From: CALDTK01 sp041744755
Lineage (GTDB): Bacteria; Bacteroidota; Bacteroidia; Chitinophagales; Saprospiraceae
Assembly: GCA_041744755.1 (NCBI GenBank)
Contig: JBGTKC010000075.1
Span: 62,001 to 126,000 of the forward strand
DNA length: 64,000 nt
Reading direction: 5' to 3'
Shown here: in pieces, positions 43,209 through 51,589 of the stretch
Layout: each line of letters begins with the position of its first letter
How positions within the stretch are numbered: position 1 is the stretch's first letter
Program-made: the position numbers and the translations under genes
The notes under the pieces: generated by a model
Told to the model about the DNA's origin: nothing
Seen by the model: the letters and a program-made list of their open reading frames with translations, nothing else
The model's database searches: none

Positions 43209-44453
43209 ATGATCCGACTTCTTCAAAAACTCCTCCTCCCGTGCCTAATCCTCGGCCTCGCATCGAGCGCAGCTCCGCAGTCGAGTGGCGTCCCCACGGT
43301 TATCCCACCGGTGTACGTGCAGGCGAAGGTTGCGGAGGGGGAGGGACTATACGGACTATTGCGCCGTTTTGGCCTCCCGATAGACAACTGTCACGTGGGC
43401 AAATTCCGGGAACTCAACGGCCTTTCGGCAAAACAAGACCTCAAGCGCGACAAGGACTACCAGTTGCCCTTGATCCAGTACACCTACGACGGGCGCTCAA
43501 TCCGCACGACGATCGACAATCAGGACATGAATCTCGCGCGGGTCCTGCAACAATACAATCGCGCCCGCGAGGCTGATGGCCTACAGGCCGCACCCTACGA
43601 AAAGTCGCTGGCGCTTTGGGTGCCCTACGGTCTCATCGGCTGTCACGATGGCCAGTCCAAGGTCACGGTAGCGCCCAACCCGGACGGCGAACAGGTTGTC
43701 GCGCAGAAGTCAAGCAAGACCCCGGGCTACGACCTCTTCGGCGAGGTCTACCGCGAGGTGGAGACCGTCGACCAGACACTGGCAGGGCAGTACTTCTACC
43801 TCATCTCCGGTCACGGCGGACCGGACCCCGGGGCGATGGCCAAGATCGACGGGAATACCGTCTGCGAGGACGAATACGCCTATGATGTCGTGTTACGCAT
43901 GGCGCGTCACATCCTCATGCACGGCGGCGTCCCCTTCGTCATCGTCCGCGACCGCGACGACGGCATCCGCGACGAGCACTACTTGGACTGCGACTACGAC
44001 GAGGAGGCATGGGGGGACGTAGCAGTGCCGAGGGACCAAGTCGAACGCCTGTCGCAGCGCACCGAGATCGTGAACGCGCTGAGTAAGAAGGCCAAACTCG
44101 GCGGTATCAAGAAGCAGTACTGTGTCGAGGTCCACGTAGACTCGCGTCACGCGGAGCGACAGACCGATCTCTTCTTTTACTACCAGAAGAGTTCGGACGC
44201 CTCCGAAGATATGGCGGAGGAGATGCGAGACGCCCTGAGGCGCAACTACAAAAAGCAGGGACGCAGACAAGAGTACGAGGGTAGCGTCCGCTCGCGGGAG
44301 CTCTTCACTCTCCGCGAAGTGGAGGTCCCGACGATCTACATCGAACTCGGCAATATCCAGCATAGCTTCGATCAGCAGCGGGTGCTCATCCCCGGCAACC
44401 GGGAAGCCCTGGCGCGTTGGCTGGTGGAAGGCATGATTGAGCGAGGGAAGTAA
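43209..44453 (+). CDS. N-acetylmuramoyl-L-alanine amidase (Amidase_3)
   Basis: A 414-residue exported protein with a signal peptide (LLLPCLILGLASSAAPQ). The N-terminal part (about 30-130) resembles a LysM-like module (VAEGEGLYGLLRRFGLPIDN). The C-terminal zinc amidase has ISGHGGPDPGA (first His ligand, about residue 200), a Glu ligand in CEDEYAYDV, VEVHVDSR (second His) and IYIELGNIQH (catalytic Glu). It cuts the stem peptide from peptidoglycan. It is divergent from ccmB. Confidence 0.88.
   Translation: MIRLLQKLLLPCLILGLASSAAPQSSGVPTVIPPVYVQAKVAEGEGLYGLLRRFGLPIDNCHVGKFRELNGLSAKQDLKRDKDYQLPLIQYTYDGRSIRTTIDNQDMNLARVLQQYNRAREADGLQAAPYEKSLALWVPYGLIGCHDGQSKVTVAPNPDGEQVVAQKSSKTPGYDLFGEVYREVETVDQTLAGQYFYLISGHGGPDPGAMAKIDGNTVCEDEYAYDVVLRMARHILMHGGVPFVIVRDRDDGIRDEHYLDCDYDEEAWGDVAVPRDQVERLSQRTEIVNALSKKAKLGGIKKQYCVEVHVDSRHAERQTDLFFYYQKSSDASEDMAEEMRDALRRNYKKQGRRQEYEGSVRSRELFTLREVEVPTIYIELGNIQHSFDQQRVLIPGNREALARWLVEGMIERGK
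43420..43434 (-). repeat. T4-hairpin repeat, GCC/GGC stem
   Basis: GTTTTGCCGAAAGGC, antisense in the amidase gene; encodes LSAKQ. Confidence 0.85.
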
Positions 44454-44767
44454 GTACTGAGTTCTTGCCCGTATGTAAGCCTCGGGTACGGACCGCCTGC
44501 AGCCGCCCGCAGGTGGGGACGCGGTGGCCGCGGTGACGCGAGTGCCCATAGAAGCGTGACGGCCTCCGAAATACTGACATCGCCTATATTGACGTGTAGA
44601 CACGTATGCGGTAGACAGAGTACCCACTCTGATAGCCCTGCGTCGGCGGCATTACGCGTGCATGTTATATAGTCTCGGAGACGTTAGACTCGGGACGACG
44701 CCCCTCCGACCCCGCAGCTACCTTGCGGCGGCGTACTCGCGCCCGGCCGCCACTACGACGCTGACAA
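44454..44767. other. 314-base gap before tamB
   Basis: No ORF with family similarity was found on either strand. The only recognisable signal is a -7 box TACCTTGC at 44719-44726, which would give tamB a leader of about 35 bases. Confidence 0.5.
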
Positions 44768-47700
44768 TTGGAAGAACCGACACCACGGCAGGAGCCGCAA
44801 GAAGTCACGAACGTGAAGGTGAGGCGCAGCCTCGCGTACCAGATCGGTTACGTGGCTGGCCTGAGCGTGCGGATTGCGCTGAGACTAATCCTCTTCGTGC
44901 TTATCGTCCTCATCGTCGCGACGCTCGCGCTGCAGGTTCCGGCTGTACAGCGCTGGGCAATCCGACAGACCAACACGCAAGTAAGTACCATTTTGGGCGC
45001 CGAGTTCGCCGTGGAATCTATCCATATCGTGCCTTTCACCAAGGTGGCGCTCGGGGGCGTCCACCTACTCGACCGACGCGGCGACACCCTGCTGTCAACG
45101 CGGGAGCTGGAGGTAGCACTCTTTCAGCCCCTGCGTTCGCTGTACCACCAGCAGCTCCTCATCGAATCGGTGGAGCTCACCGGCGCGCGCGTCTACTTGC
45201 GGCGCGACAGCAGTCTCGCGGCGGGCAATTGGAATTTCGTGCTGGAGAACCTCGGTTTCGGTAGCGGGCCCGGCGATGGTTCGGTGCGCAAGCCACTAGC
45301 CATCGACCTCCGCCGGCTCGTAATCACCGACGCCCTAGTGACCTCCGACGATCGAGTTGCCGGCCAACGAGTGCGCGGGAGCATAAGCAATGTGCTGGTG
45401 GAGCTAGACCAACTCGACCTCGCTAGCAAGCGAATCGTCGGCGAGACGATCAGCGGGGAGGGGCTGCACTTCGCGCTTACCATGTTGCCACTCGCGCCTG
45501 CCCAGGGTGTAGCGCTCGCCCCGGCGGATCCGGGCAACACCGAGGGTCTGGAGGCGAGAATGCGGCCACAGGGTGAATTTCGAGTGCTACCAGACTTCTT
45601 CGTAGAGCTCGGGACATTGAATCTACGCAACAGCAGTTTCAGCGTAGACGACCAGCGCGTCGCGGCCAAGCCCCCTGGCACCTTCGACCCGGCTCACCTC
45701 ACGGTCACAGATCTAGACCTCGCCCTTACGGACCTGTCACTCACTCCCGACAGCCTAGGACTCAAGCTCGGTGGGCTCAATTTTTACGAGCGTCGATCCG
45801 ACCTGCAGCTGCAGCGCTTTACCGCCAGTGAGGTCGTACTTACGAACCGACGACTGCAGCTCAAGGACTTCGATCTGCGTACACCGACGACTGAGCTCGG
45901 CGATCAGCTCAGCGTAACCATCCCGGAGGGGGGCGACTGGCGAGACGTGACCGAGAACGTCCGTTATGAAGCTACGCTCGCGGACAACGTCCTCGGCGTG
46001 AGTGACCTGCTGGCATTGATACCTGCGCTCAAAACCGTGAAGGGTCTCCAAACCTACCTCGATGACGCCATTTCACTGTCGGGAGAGATCAACGGCACGC
46101 GCGACCGAATCAAAGTCGACGACCTCGAACTCGGCCTGCCGGACGGATCGCGCATACGGGCCGACATCAGCGCGCGTGGCTTGCGGAACCCCATGGAGGC
46201 ATGGCTCTTCGTGGATGTCAAAGAGTTGACCACCGACTTGCCACGCGTACAGCGTTGGCTGCCAACGGTGACGGTGCCACCGAACCTGGAGCGCCTAGGG
46301 AAGATCCGGTTCAGCGGACGATTCACGGGATTCGTGACCGACTTCGTGGCGTTTGGAGAGATCGAGTCGGAACTCGGCAGAGCGACGCTGGATACGCGAT
46401 TCGTGCGTCGGGGCGCGGTGCCGACCTACACGGGGACGGCGCGACTCTACGACTTCGACCTCGGAAGATTTATCGGCAATGAGGACCTCGGACGCGTGAG
46501 CGCCAGCGTCGACATCAAGGAAGGCCGCGGGATTAAGCGCGAGACACTCCTCCTCGATCTCGTTGGCGAGGTGCAGGCCCTCACGTACCGCGACTACACC
46601 TACCGCGACATCAGCATCATCGGCAAGCTGGATCCGAATGGGTTCGCCGGCAAGCTCGACAGCGGTGATCCGAACGCAGACTTCAGTTTTGACGGAAGTC
46701 TCGATACTCGCCCGGGGCAGGAGCGCTTCGGGTTTACGCTCGATACGCGCAACATCGATCCGCGGGCACTGAACTTGGCCAAGACCGACTGGCGGGTATC
46801 CGGCTTGTTTACGGTCAATTCGAATTCGCTGAGTATCGAGAACCTCGAGGGTAGCGTAACGGCGGACAGCCTGCGCCTGCTCAACAGAGACGGTCGGGAG
46901 TACAACTTCACCAAGATCAGGGCGGAGCAAATGGTCGCGCCGGATGGCGACAAGCGGCTCGTGTTCGATAGTCCGCAGGTGCAGTTTGAACTAAGCGGCC
47001 GCTATCGCCTGCAGAAGCTGCCGCAGGAGTTGCAGGCGGCTTTCGCCAAAACCTACCCCGGGCTCTACCAGAGGACCGGCCTGGCGCCCGTAGTCTCGTC
47101 GGATAGCCTGGCGGCGCGGATCAGCCTCGACGTACGGCTGGTGGCCGTAGACAGCGCACTGGGGGTATTCGGGCTCCCGATCGAAAACTTGGACGGCGCA
47201 GTCTTGGCCTTCCGCTACGACGCCGACCGCGAAGACATCGATCTGTCGTTCTCGGGGGTCTCACCGCGGATCGCCGGCATCACCTTCGATGGGTTCGGAT
47301 TTGAGCTCAAGGGCCAGTCCGGAGAGTTGCAACTAGACGGCCGCGTGGCACAGCTCGGGCTCGGGAAGTTCGGCTTCACGGGAGTCAATGTATTTAGCGA
47401 GTACGCAGACGGCGAGATCCGCTTTGGCGTAAGCTCGGATACCACCACGCGAGTGCTCGGAGAGATCAAGATGGGGGGGACGGTCACCCTCGGGGACACG
47501 GCTGTGGTCTTCGAGCTCGACCGCAGTAGTCACCTCGACGTGAGCGGCGAGCGGTGGACCGTCGATGAGGGCAACCAGCTCGTGATAGGCAACCGCCAGC
47601 TGACGGCGCGCAACCTCGTGCTGCGGTCCGGGAAGCGTTTCGTGGAGGTGGAGTCCGTCGGGCAGCGCGGGGTCAATGTCCTGATGCGCCAGTTCGACCT

Positions 47701-49690
47701 CGAGATCTTTAACGCCTACCTCAACCCGGAGAAGGTCCAAATCGCGGGCGATGCGGACGCCTACTTCACGGCGGACGACATCTACGCGCAGACCAACCTC
47801 ACGCTGAGTCTCGCAGTCGACACCTTCAGTATGAACGGCGTGGACTGGGGCGCGATCCAGACGCTTGTGACGCGGGAGGACTCGACAGAGGCCGTGGTTT
47901 TGTACACGACGTTCAGTCGCTACGGTCAACAGGCCGTCATCGACGCGTCCTTGGCGACGGGCGCCGGGCAGGTCGTAGACGGCAAACCGCGACCGGCCAA
48001 CTACCTCGACGCCCGCGTGACGAGCGAGGACTTCGACATGTCCTTCCTCAGCTACTTCATCCCCGGCATCACCAACCTGCAAGGCAAGCTCGGGGCCGAC
48101 CTCCACATTTTCGGCACGCCCGAGACGATGACCCCGGAGGGCGGCTTGCTTATCGACAAGCTCGGGGTCACCGTGGACTACCTAAAGACCCGTTACTTCG
48201 TGGACAGCCAATACGTGCGCATCAACGGCCGTCGGCTTGACGCTAGCGGGAAGAAGATCCGCGACCGCTTCGGGAACGTGGCCACGATCAACGGGGGACT
48301 CGTGCACGAGAATTTGAAGAATTGGGCCTTGGACGTAAGTCTGCTCACCGACCGCCTAGAGGTTTTGAATACCGGCAAAAAAGACAACCCACTCTTCTAC
48401 GGCGACGCCTTCATGTCGGGGAAGGTGGCCTTCTCGGGCCCGTTTAATCTCACCGACATCGACATCAACGCGACGGCACTCAACGATACGCGGATCGTGT
48501 TTCCGGTGAGTGGCGCGACGGCCGACTCGGAGCTAAGGTTTATAAAATTCAGACAGCCTGAGGACACGGTTAAGCAAACTGCGGCCAGTACCCTGAAGGG
48601 CATCAACATGGATATGGAGATCCGCGTGACACCGGCGGCCGAGTTGATGCTGGTATTCGACGAGGCTTCTGGTGATATCATGCGGGCGCAAGGGTCGGGC
48701 GACATCTCGATAGACATCCGGCGGACGGGGACGTATTCGATGTTCGGCAACTTCGCTATTGACCAGGGAGAGTATTTATTTACGCTGTTAAACGTGGTCA
48801 ACAAGCCTTTCTCGGTGGTGCCTGGGGGGACGATTAACTGGACAGGCGATCCCTTTAGTGCAGACCTAAATCTTGTGGCGAAATATGAAGGTTTACAGGC
48901 GGCACCGATCGGCCTCGTGAGTGAGTTTGTGACTGGGCAGGGTGACCTCGAGAGATCAGCCAACCAACCTACTCCAGTCGATCTTAAGATGATCCTCAAG
49001 GGTGACCTACAGCGCCCGACGGTGACTTTTGACATCGCATTGAATCAGCTCCAGGGACAACTGCGAAATTATGCCAACTCAGCGCTGTCGCTGATTAAGC
49101 AAGACGAGAATAGCTTAAATCGGCAGGTGTTCGGTCTAATCGTCGTTGGGCAGTTTTTGCCGAGAGGCGAAGGGCTACAGGCGACTTCGGTAGGATTTAA
49201 CACGATCTCGGAGTTGTTCTCCAATCAGTTGAGCTACCTTCTGACAGAGCTGTTTACCTCCCTTGCGGGAGCCAACAGCGCCCTGAGCGGCATCGACTTC
49301 GACATCAACCTCCAGAACAACTCTTCGCTCTCCGGGCTGAGTGGCGGCGCGGTGGGCAACGACGTGCGCACGCGCCTACGGACCTACTTCCTCGAGGACC
49401 GCCTAGAGATCGGCGTCGGGGTAAGCGTAGGGCAGACGGGCGTGAACCAAGGCTCGCTCACGGCCGGCAACTTCGAGGTGGTCTACGCGATCTCCGACGA
49501 TCGGCGCTTGCGACTCAAGGCTTTCGTGAATCGCAACATTGACTTCGGCAATGCGAATAGGACGCGCGCGGGCGTGGGGCTGACCTACCGCCGGGAGTTT
49601 GATAGCTTCAGGGAGCTGTTGGGTTATGCGCCCGTCGTGAGTAAGCGGGATGAGGAGGCAAAGTTGTTCGAGCCGATCAAGGTATTTTAA
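44768..49690 (+). CDS. tamB: TamB-like translocation/assembly protein
   Basis: A 1640-residue protein with one N-terminal membrane helix (about residues 35-57) and a very long beta-rich periplasmic body, ending in the conserved DUF490/TamB C-terminal domain (ISIDIRRTGTYSMFGNF, GTINWTGDPFSADLNLVAKYEG, LFSNQLSYLL, RTYFLEDRLEIGVGVS). TamB-type proteins bridge the envelope and help place outer-membrane proteins or move phospholipids. The reading frame starts at TTG 44768; GTG codons around residues 14-18 are alternatives. No TamA/BamA-like gene is adjacent. Confidence 0.9.
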   Translation: MEEPTPRQEPQEVTNVKVRRSLAYQIGYVAGLSVRIALRLILFVLIVLIVATLALQVPAVQRWAIRQTNTQVSTILGAEFAVESIHIVPFTKVALGGVHLLDRRGDTLLSTRELEVALFQPLRSLYHQQLLIESVELTGARVYLRRDSSLAAGNWNFVLENLGFGSGPGDGSVRKPLAIDLRRLVITDALVTSDDRVAGQRVRGSISNVLVELDQLDLASKRIVGETISGEGLHFALTMLPLAPAQGVALAPADPGNTEGLEARMRPQGEFRVLPDFFVELGTLNLRNSSFSVDDQRVAAKPPGTFDPAHLTVTDLDLALTDLSLTPDSLGLKLGGLNFYERRSDLQLQRFTASEVVLTNRRLQLKDFDLRTPTTELGDQLSVTIPEGGDWRDVTENVRYEATLADNVLGVSDLLALIPALKTVKGLQTYLDDAISLSGEINGTRDRIKVDDLELGLPDGSRIRADISARGLRNPMEAWLFVDVKELTTDLPRVQRWLPTVTVPPNLERLGKIRFSGRFTGFVTDFVAFGEIESELGRATLDTRFVRRGAVPTYTGTARLYDFDLGRFIGNEDLGRVSASVDIKEGRGIKRETLLLDLVGEVQALTYRDYTYRDISIIGKLDPNGFAGKLDSGDPNADFSFDGSLDTRPGQERFGFTLDTRNIDPRALNLAKTDWRVSGLFTVNSNSLSIENLEGSVTADSLRLLNRDGREYNFTKIRAEQMVAPDGDKRLVFDSPQVQFELSGRYRLQKLPQELQAAFAKTYPGLYQRTGLAPVVSSDSLAARISLDVRLVAVDSALGVFGLPIENLDGAVLAFRYDADREDIDLSFSGVSPRIAGITFDGFGFELKGQSGELQLDGRVAQLGLGKFGFTGVNVFSEYADGEIRFGVSSDTTTRVLGEIKMGGTVTLGDTAVVFELDRSSHLDVSGERWTVDEGNQLVIGNRQLTARNLVLRSGKRFVEVESVGQRGVNVLMRQFDLEIFNAYLNPEKVQIAGDADAYFTADDIYAQTNLTLSLAVDTFSMNGVDWGAIQTLVTREDSTEAVVLYTTFSRYGQQAVIDASLATGAGQVVDGKPRPANYLDARVTSEDFDMSFLSYFIPGITNLQGKLGADLHIFGTPETMTPEGGLLIDKLGVTVDYLKTRYFVDSQYVRINGRRLDASGKKIRDRFGNVATINGGLVHENLKNWALDVSLLTDRLEVLNTGKKDNPLFYGDAFMSGKVAFSGPFNLTDIDINATALNDTRIVFPVSGATADSELRFIKFRQPEDTVKQTAASTLKGINMDMEIRVTPAAELMLVFDEASGDIMRAQGSGDISIDIRRTGTYSMFGNFAIDQGEYLFTLLNVVNKPFSVVPGGTINWTGDPFSADLNLVAKYEGLQAAPIGLVSEFVTGQGDLERSANQPTPVDLKMILKGDLQRPTVTFDIALNQLQGQLRNYANSALSLIKQDENSLNRQVFGLIVVGQFLPRGEGLQATSVGFNTISELFSNQLSYLLTELFTSLAGANSALSGIDFDINLQNNSSLSGLSGGAVGNDVRTRLRTYFLEDRLEIGVGVSVGQTGVNQGSLTAGNFEVVYAISDDRRLRLKAFVNRNIDFGNANRTRAGVGLTYRREFDSFRELLGYAPVVSKRDEEAKLFEPIKVF
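47038..47052 (-). repeat. T4-hairpin repeat, exact
   Basis: Antisense in tamB; encodes AFAKT. Confidence 0.9.
49153..49168 (+). repeat. T5-hairpin repeat, GCC/GGC stem, GAGA loop
   Basis: GTTTTTGCCGAGAGGC in tamB, sense. Confidence 0.6.
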
Positions 49691-49748
49691 GCGGATTGGA
49701 ACGCAAAGCGCACCGAAAGTTGATTTGAGTGCCGCGTGCTTCTCTTTT

Positions 49749-50267
49749 CTAATTCGAAGAGTCTTTGATCATCGCCAACATCCACTTGGTTTGTTTCCAG
49801 ATAAAAAAATGCTCTTCGTAAATACCTGTATCTTCTGTCTGGATCAGTACCGTCACCGAGTCCTGCACTTTTGATGTATAGCTTAGAACGACCTGTCCTT
49901 TCCACTCGCTGCAGTCGTACGTGACGCGTCCGGAGTAGTAACTGGTGTCTGGAGTAGCATCAGTCTCCTCGACGACTATGAGAATGCTGTCCAGCGTGTG
50001 GCTTCCCTAAAAAACAGAATCCGATTGGAACTTAATAAAGAAGTCTCGAAAGTTATGCGCCAACGTGGCAGTCGGCAAGTCCGTTGCGCAATAATTACTG
50101 CCCCGTGCTCGAACATTATTTACCGGGGCTACAGCTTCTGTGTTGACCTCGTTGTTGAGTCCAACGGGATAAGGGCGCCCATTACTACAGCCAACACATA
50201 AAATTGTATACAGGGACGCAGTAAGCACCATACTTGTAGTATCTTTTATTGACTTGACCATTTTCAA
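49749..50267 (-). pseudogene. DUF4348-like lipoprotein gene interrupted by an in-frame TAG
   Basis: The frame opens at 50267 with a lipoprotein signal (LYTILCVGCSNG) and reads 86 residues to FQSDSVF, then TAG at 50007-50009. The same frame continues without further stops for 86 codons (GSHTLDSILIVVEETDATP through HFFIWKQTKWMLAMIKDSSN) to TAG at 49749. The FFIKFQSD and C-terminal W-KWML blocks resemble DUF4348. One base change would restore a 172-residue protein. The region is much poorer in GC than its neighbours. A nonsense mutation, a sequencing error at the T6 run, or readthrough are the alternatives. Confidence 0.65.
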
Positions 50268-50308
50268 GTATAACTATTTACTACGCAATCTGATAGCCTC
50301 ACATCGAA

Positions 50309-51388
50309 CTACACTCTCACCCCCCGCGACCTCAGCATGTGATCCGCCAGCACCAAGGCCGCCATCGCCTCCACGATCGGCACGGCGCGCGGCAACACAC
50401 ACGGATCGTGCCGGCCCTTCCCCGTCACCACGGCCGCATCACCGTCGGAGTTGATAGATTCCTGGTCGCGCATGATCGTGGCCACCGGCTTGAAGGCCAC
50501 GCGGAATTCGATAGGCATGCCGTTGGAAATCCCACCCTGGATGCCGCCGCTGTGGTTACTCTTCGTGCGGACGCTCCCCCCCTCCACCACAAAGGCGTCG
50601 TTGTGCTGCGAGCCGAGCCAGTGCGTGCCGCCGAAGCCGCTGCCGTACTCGAAACCTTTGCAGGCGTTGATCGACAGCATCGCTTTGCCTAGATCAGCGT
50701 GGAGCTTGTCGAAGACCGGATCGCCCCAGCCGGCCGGGACGCCAGTGATCCGACAGCCCACCACCCCACCAATCGTATCGCCGGCTTTGCGGACCTCGCG
50801 GATGCGGGTCTCCATTGCGATGGCCGTCTCGGCGGTGGCCGCGCGGACGGGATTCCCCTCGATGATCGCGCTGTCGAATGTGGAGGGCCACACCTCTAGC
50901 GCCACGTCGCCGACGCGCTCCACGAAGGCAGTGATCCCGATGCCTACCGTGGACAAGAGCGTTTTGGCGAAAGCCGCCGCCGCCACCCGAGCCGCCGTCT
51001 CCCGCGCCGACGAGCGACCTCCCCCGCGGTGATCGCGGTGCCCATATTTCGCATCGTAAGTGTAGTCGGCGTGACTTGGCCGATACTGCGACTTGATGTG
51101 CTCGTAGTCGAGGCTTCGCTGATCGCCATTGCGGATGAGCAGCGCGATAGGCGTACCGGTGGTCTTTCCCTCGAAGACCCCCGACAAAACCTCCGCCTGA
51201 TCGGCCTCTTTGCGCTGCGTCACGATGGCGCTTTGGCCCGGGCGCCTGCGCGCGAGCTCAGTTTGCAGGAATTCCTCGTCGAAGTCGAGTCCCGCCGGAC
51301 ACCCGTCGATCGTCACGCCGATGGCAGGTCCGTGGCTTTCGCCAAAACTCGTGATGCGGAAAGCGGTGCCGAAGGAGTTGCCAGCCAT
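50309..51388 (-). CDS. aroC: chorismate synthase
   Basis: A 359-residue FMN-dependent enzyme that makes chorismate from EPSP. The three family signatures are present: SFGESHGPAIGVTIDGCPAG at the N terminus, GHRDHRGGGRSSARETAARVAAAA and KSNHSGGIQGGISNGMPI. It starts at 51388, eight bases after a -7 box. The FGESHG signature is itself encoded by an exact hairpin repeat, and a second copy in the other orientation lies 359 bases further into the gene. Confidence 0.97.
   Translation of the reverse strand: MAGNSFGTAFRITSFGESHGPAIGVTIDGCPAGLDFDEEFLQTELARRRPGQSAIVTQRKEADQAEVLSGVFEGKTTGTPIALLIRNGDQRSLDYEHIKSQYRPSHADYTYDAKYGHRDHRGGGRSSARETAARVAAAAFAKTLLSTVGIGITAFVERVGDVALEVWPSTFDSAIIEGNPVRAATAETAIAMETRIREVRKAGDTIGGVVGCRITGVPAGWGDPVFDKLHADLGKAMLSINACKGFEYGSGFGGTHWLGSQHNDAFVVEGGSVRTKSNHSGGIQGGISNGMPIEFRVAFKPVATIMRDQESINSDGDAAVVTGKGRHDPCVLPRAVPIVEAMAALVLADHMLRSRGVRV
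50961..50975 (+). repeat. T4-hairpin repeat, exact
   Basis: Antisense in aroC; encodes AFAKT. Confidence 0.9.
51334..51348 (-). repeat. T4-hairpin repeat, exact
   Basis: In aroC, sense; lies on the FGESHG signature. Confidence 0.9.
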
Positions 51389-51395
51389 AGGGGCA

Positions 51396-51402
51396 CAAGG
51401 TA
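51396..51402 (-). promoter_or_regulatory. -7 box of aroC
   Basis: TACCTTG on the minus strand, seven bases before the ATG. Confidence 0.45.
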
Positions 51403-51430
51403 GGGTTGGCTCTGCGGGCCTCCGTCAATT

Positions 51431-51536
51431 ACCGCAGAGGCGCCGAGGTATCCAGAGGGCCACAGAAGCACGACGCACAGCCTCTGCGGCCCTTTCCGTA
51501 CCTCTGCGCCCCCCCCCCGCGCTCTCTGCGTTCCAG
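51431..51536. repeat. dispersed intergenic repeat, copy upstream of mutS2
   Basis: It begins with ACCGCAGAGGCGCCGAGG (51431-51448) and continues with CCTCTGCGG and CCTTTCCG blocks plus a C-rich tract. The first 18 bases match the copy at 54015 with one difference. Internal CTCTGCG and CGCAGAG blocks can pair. Confidence 0.55.
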
Positions 51537-51589
51537 CTGCGGTGGTGTATGCAAACCCTTCCCCCTCCCCCATCGTTGCTTCCCCCCGC

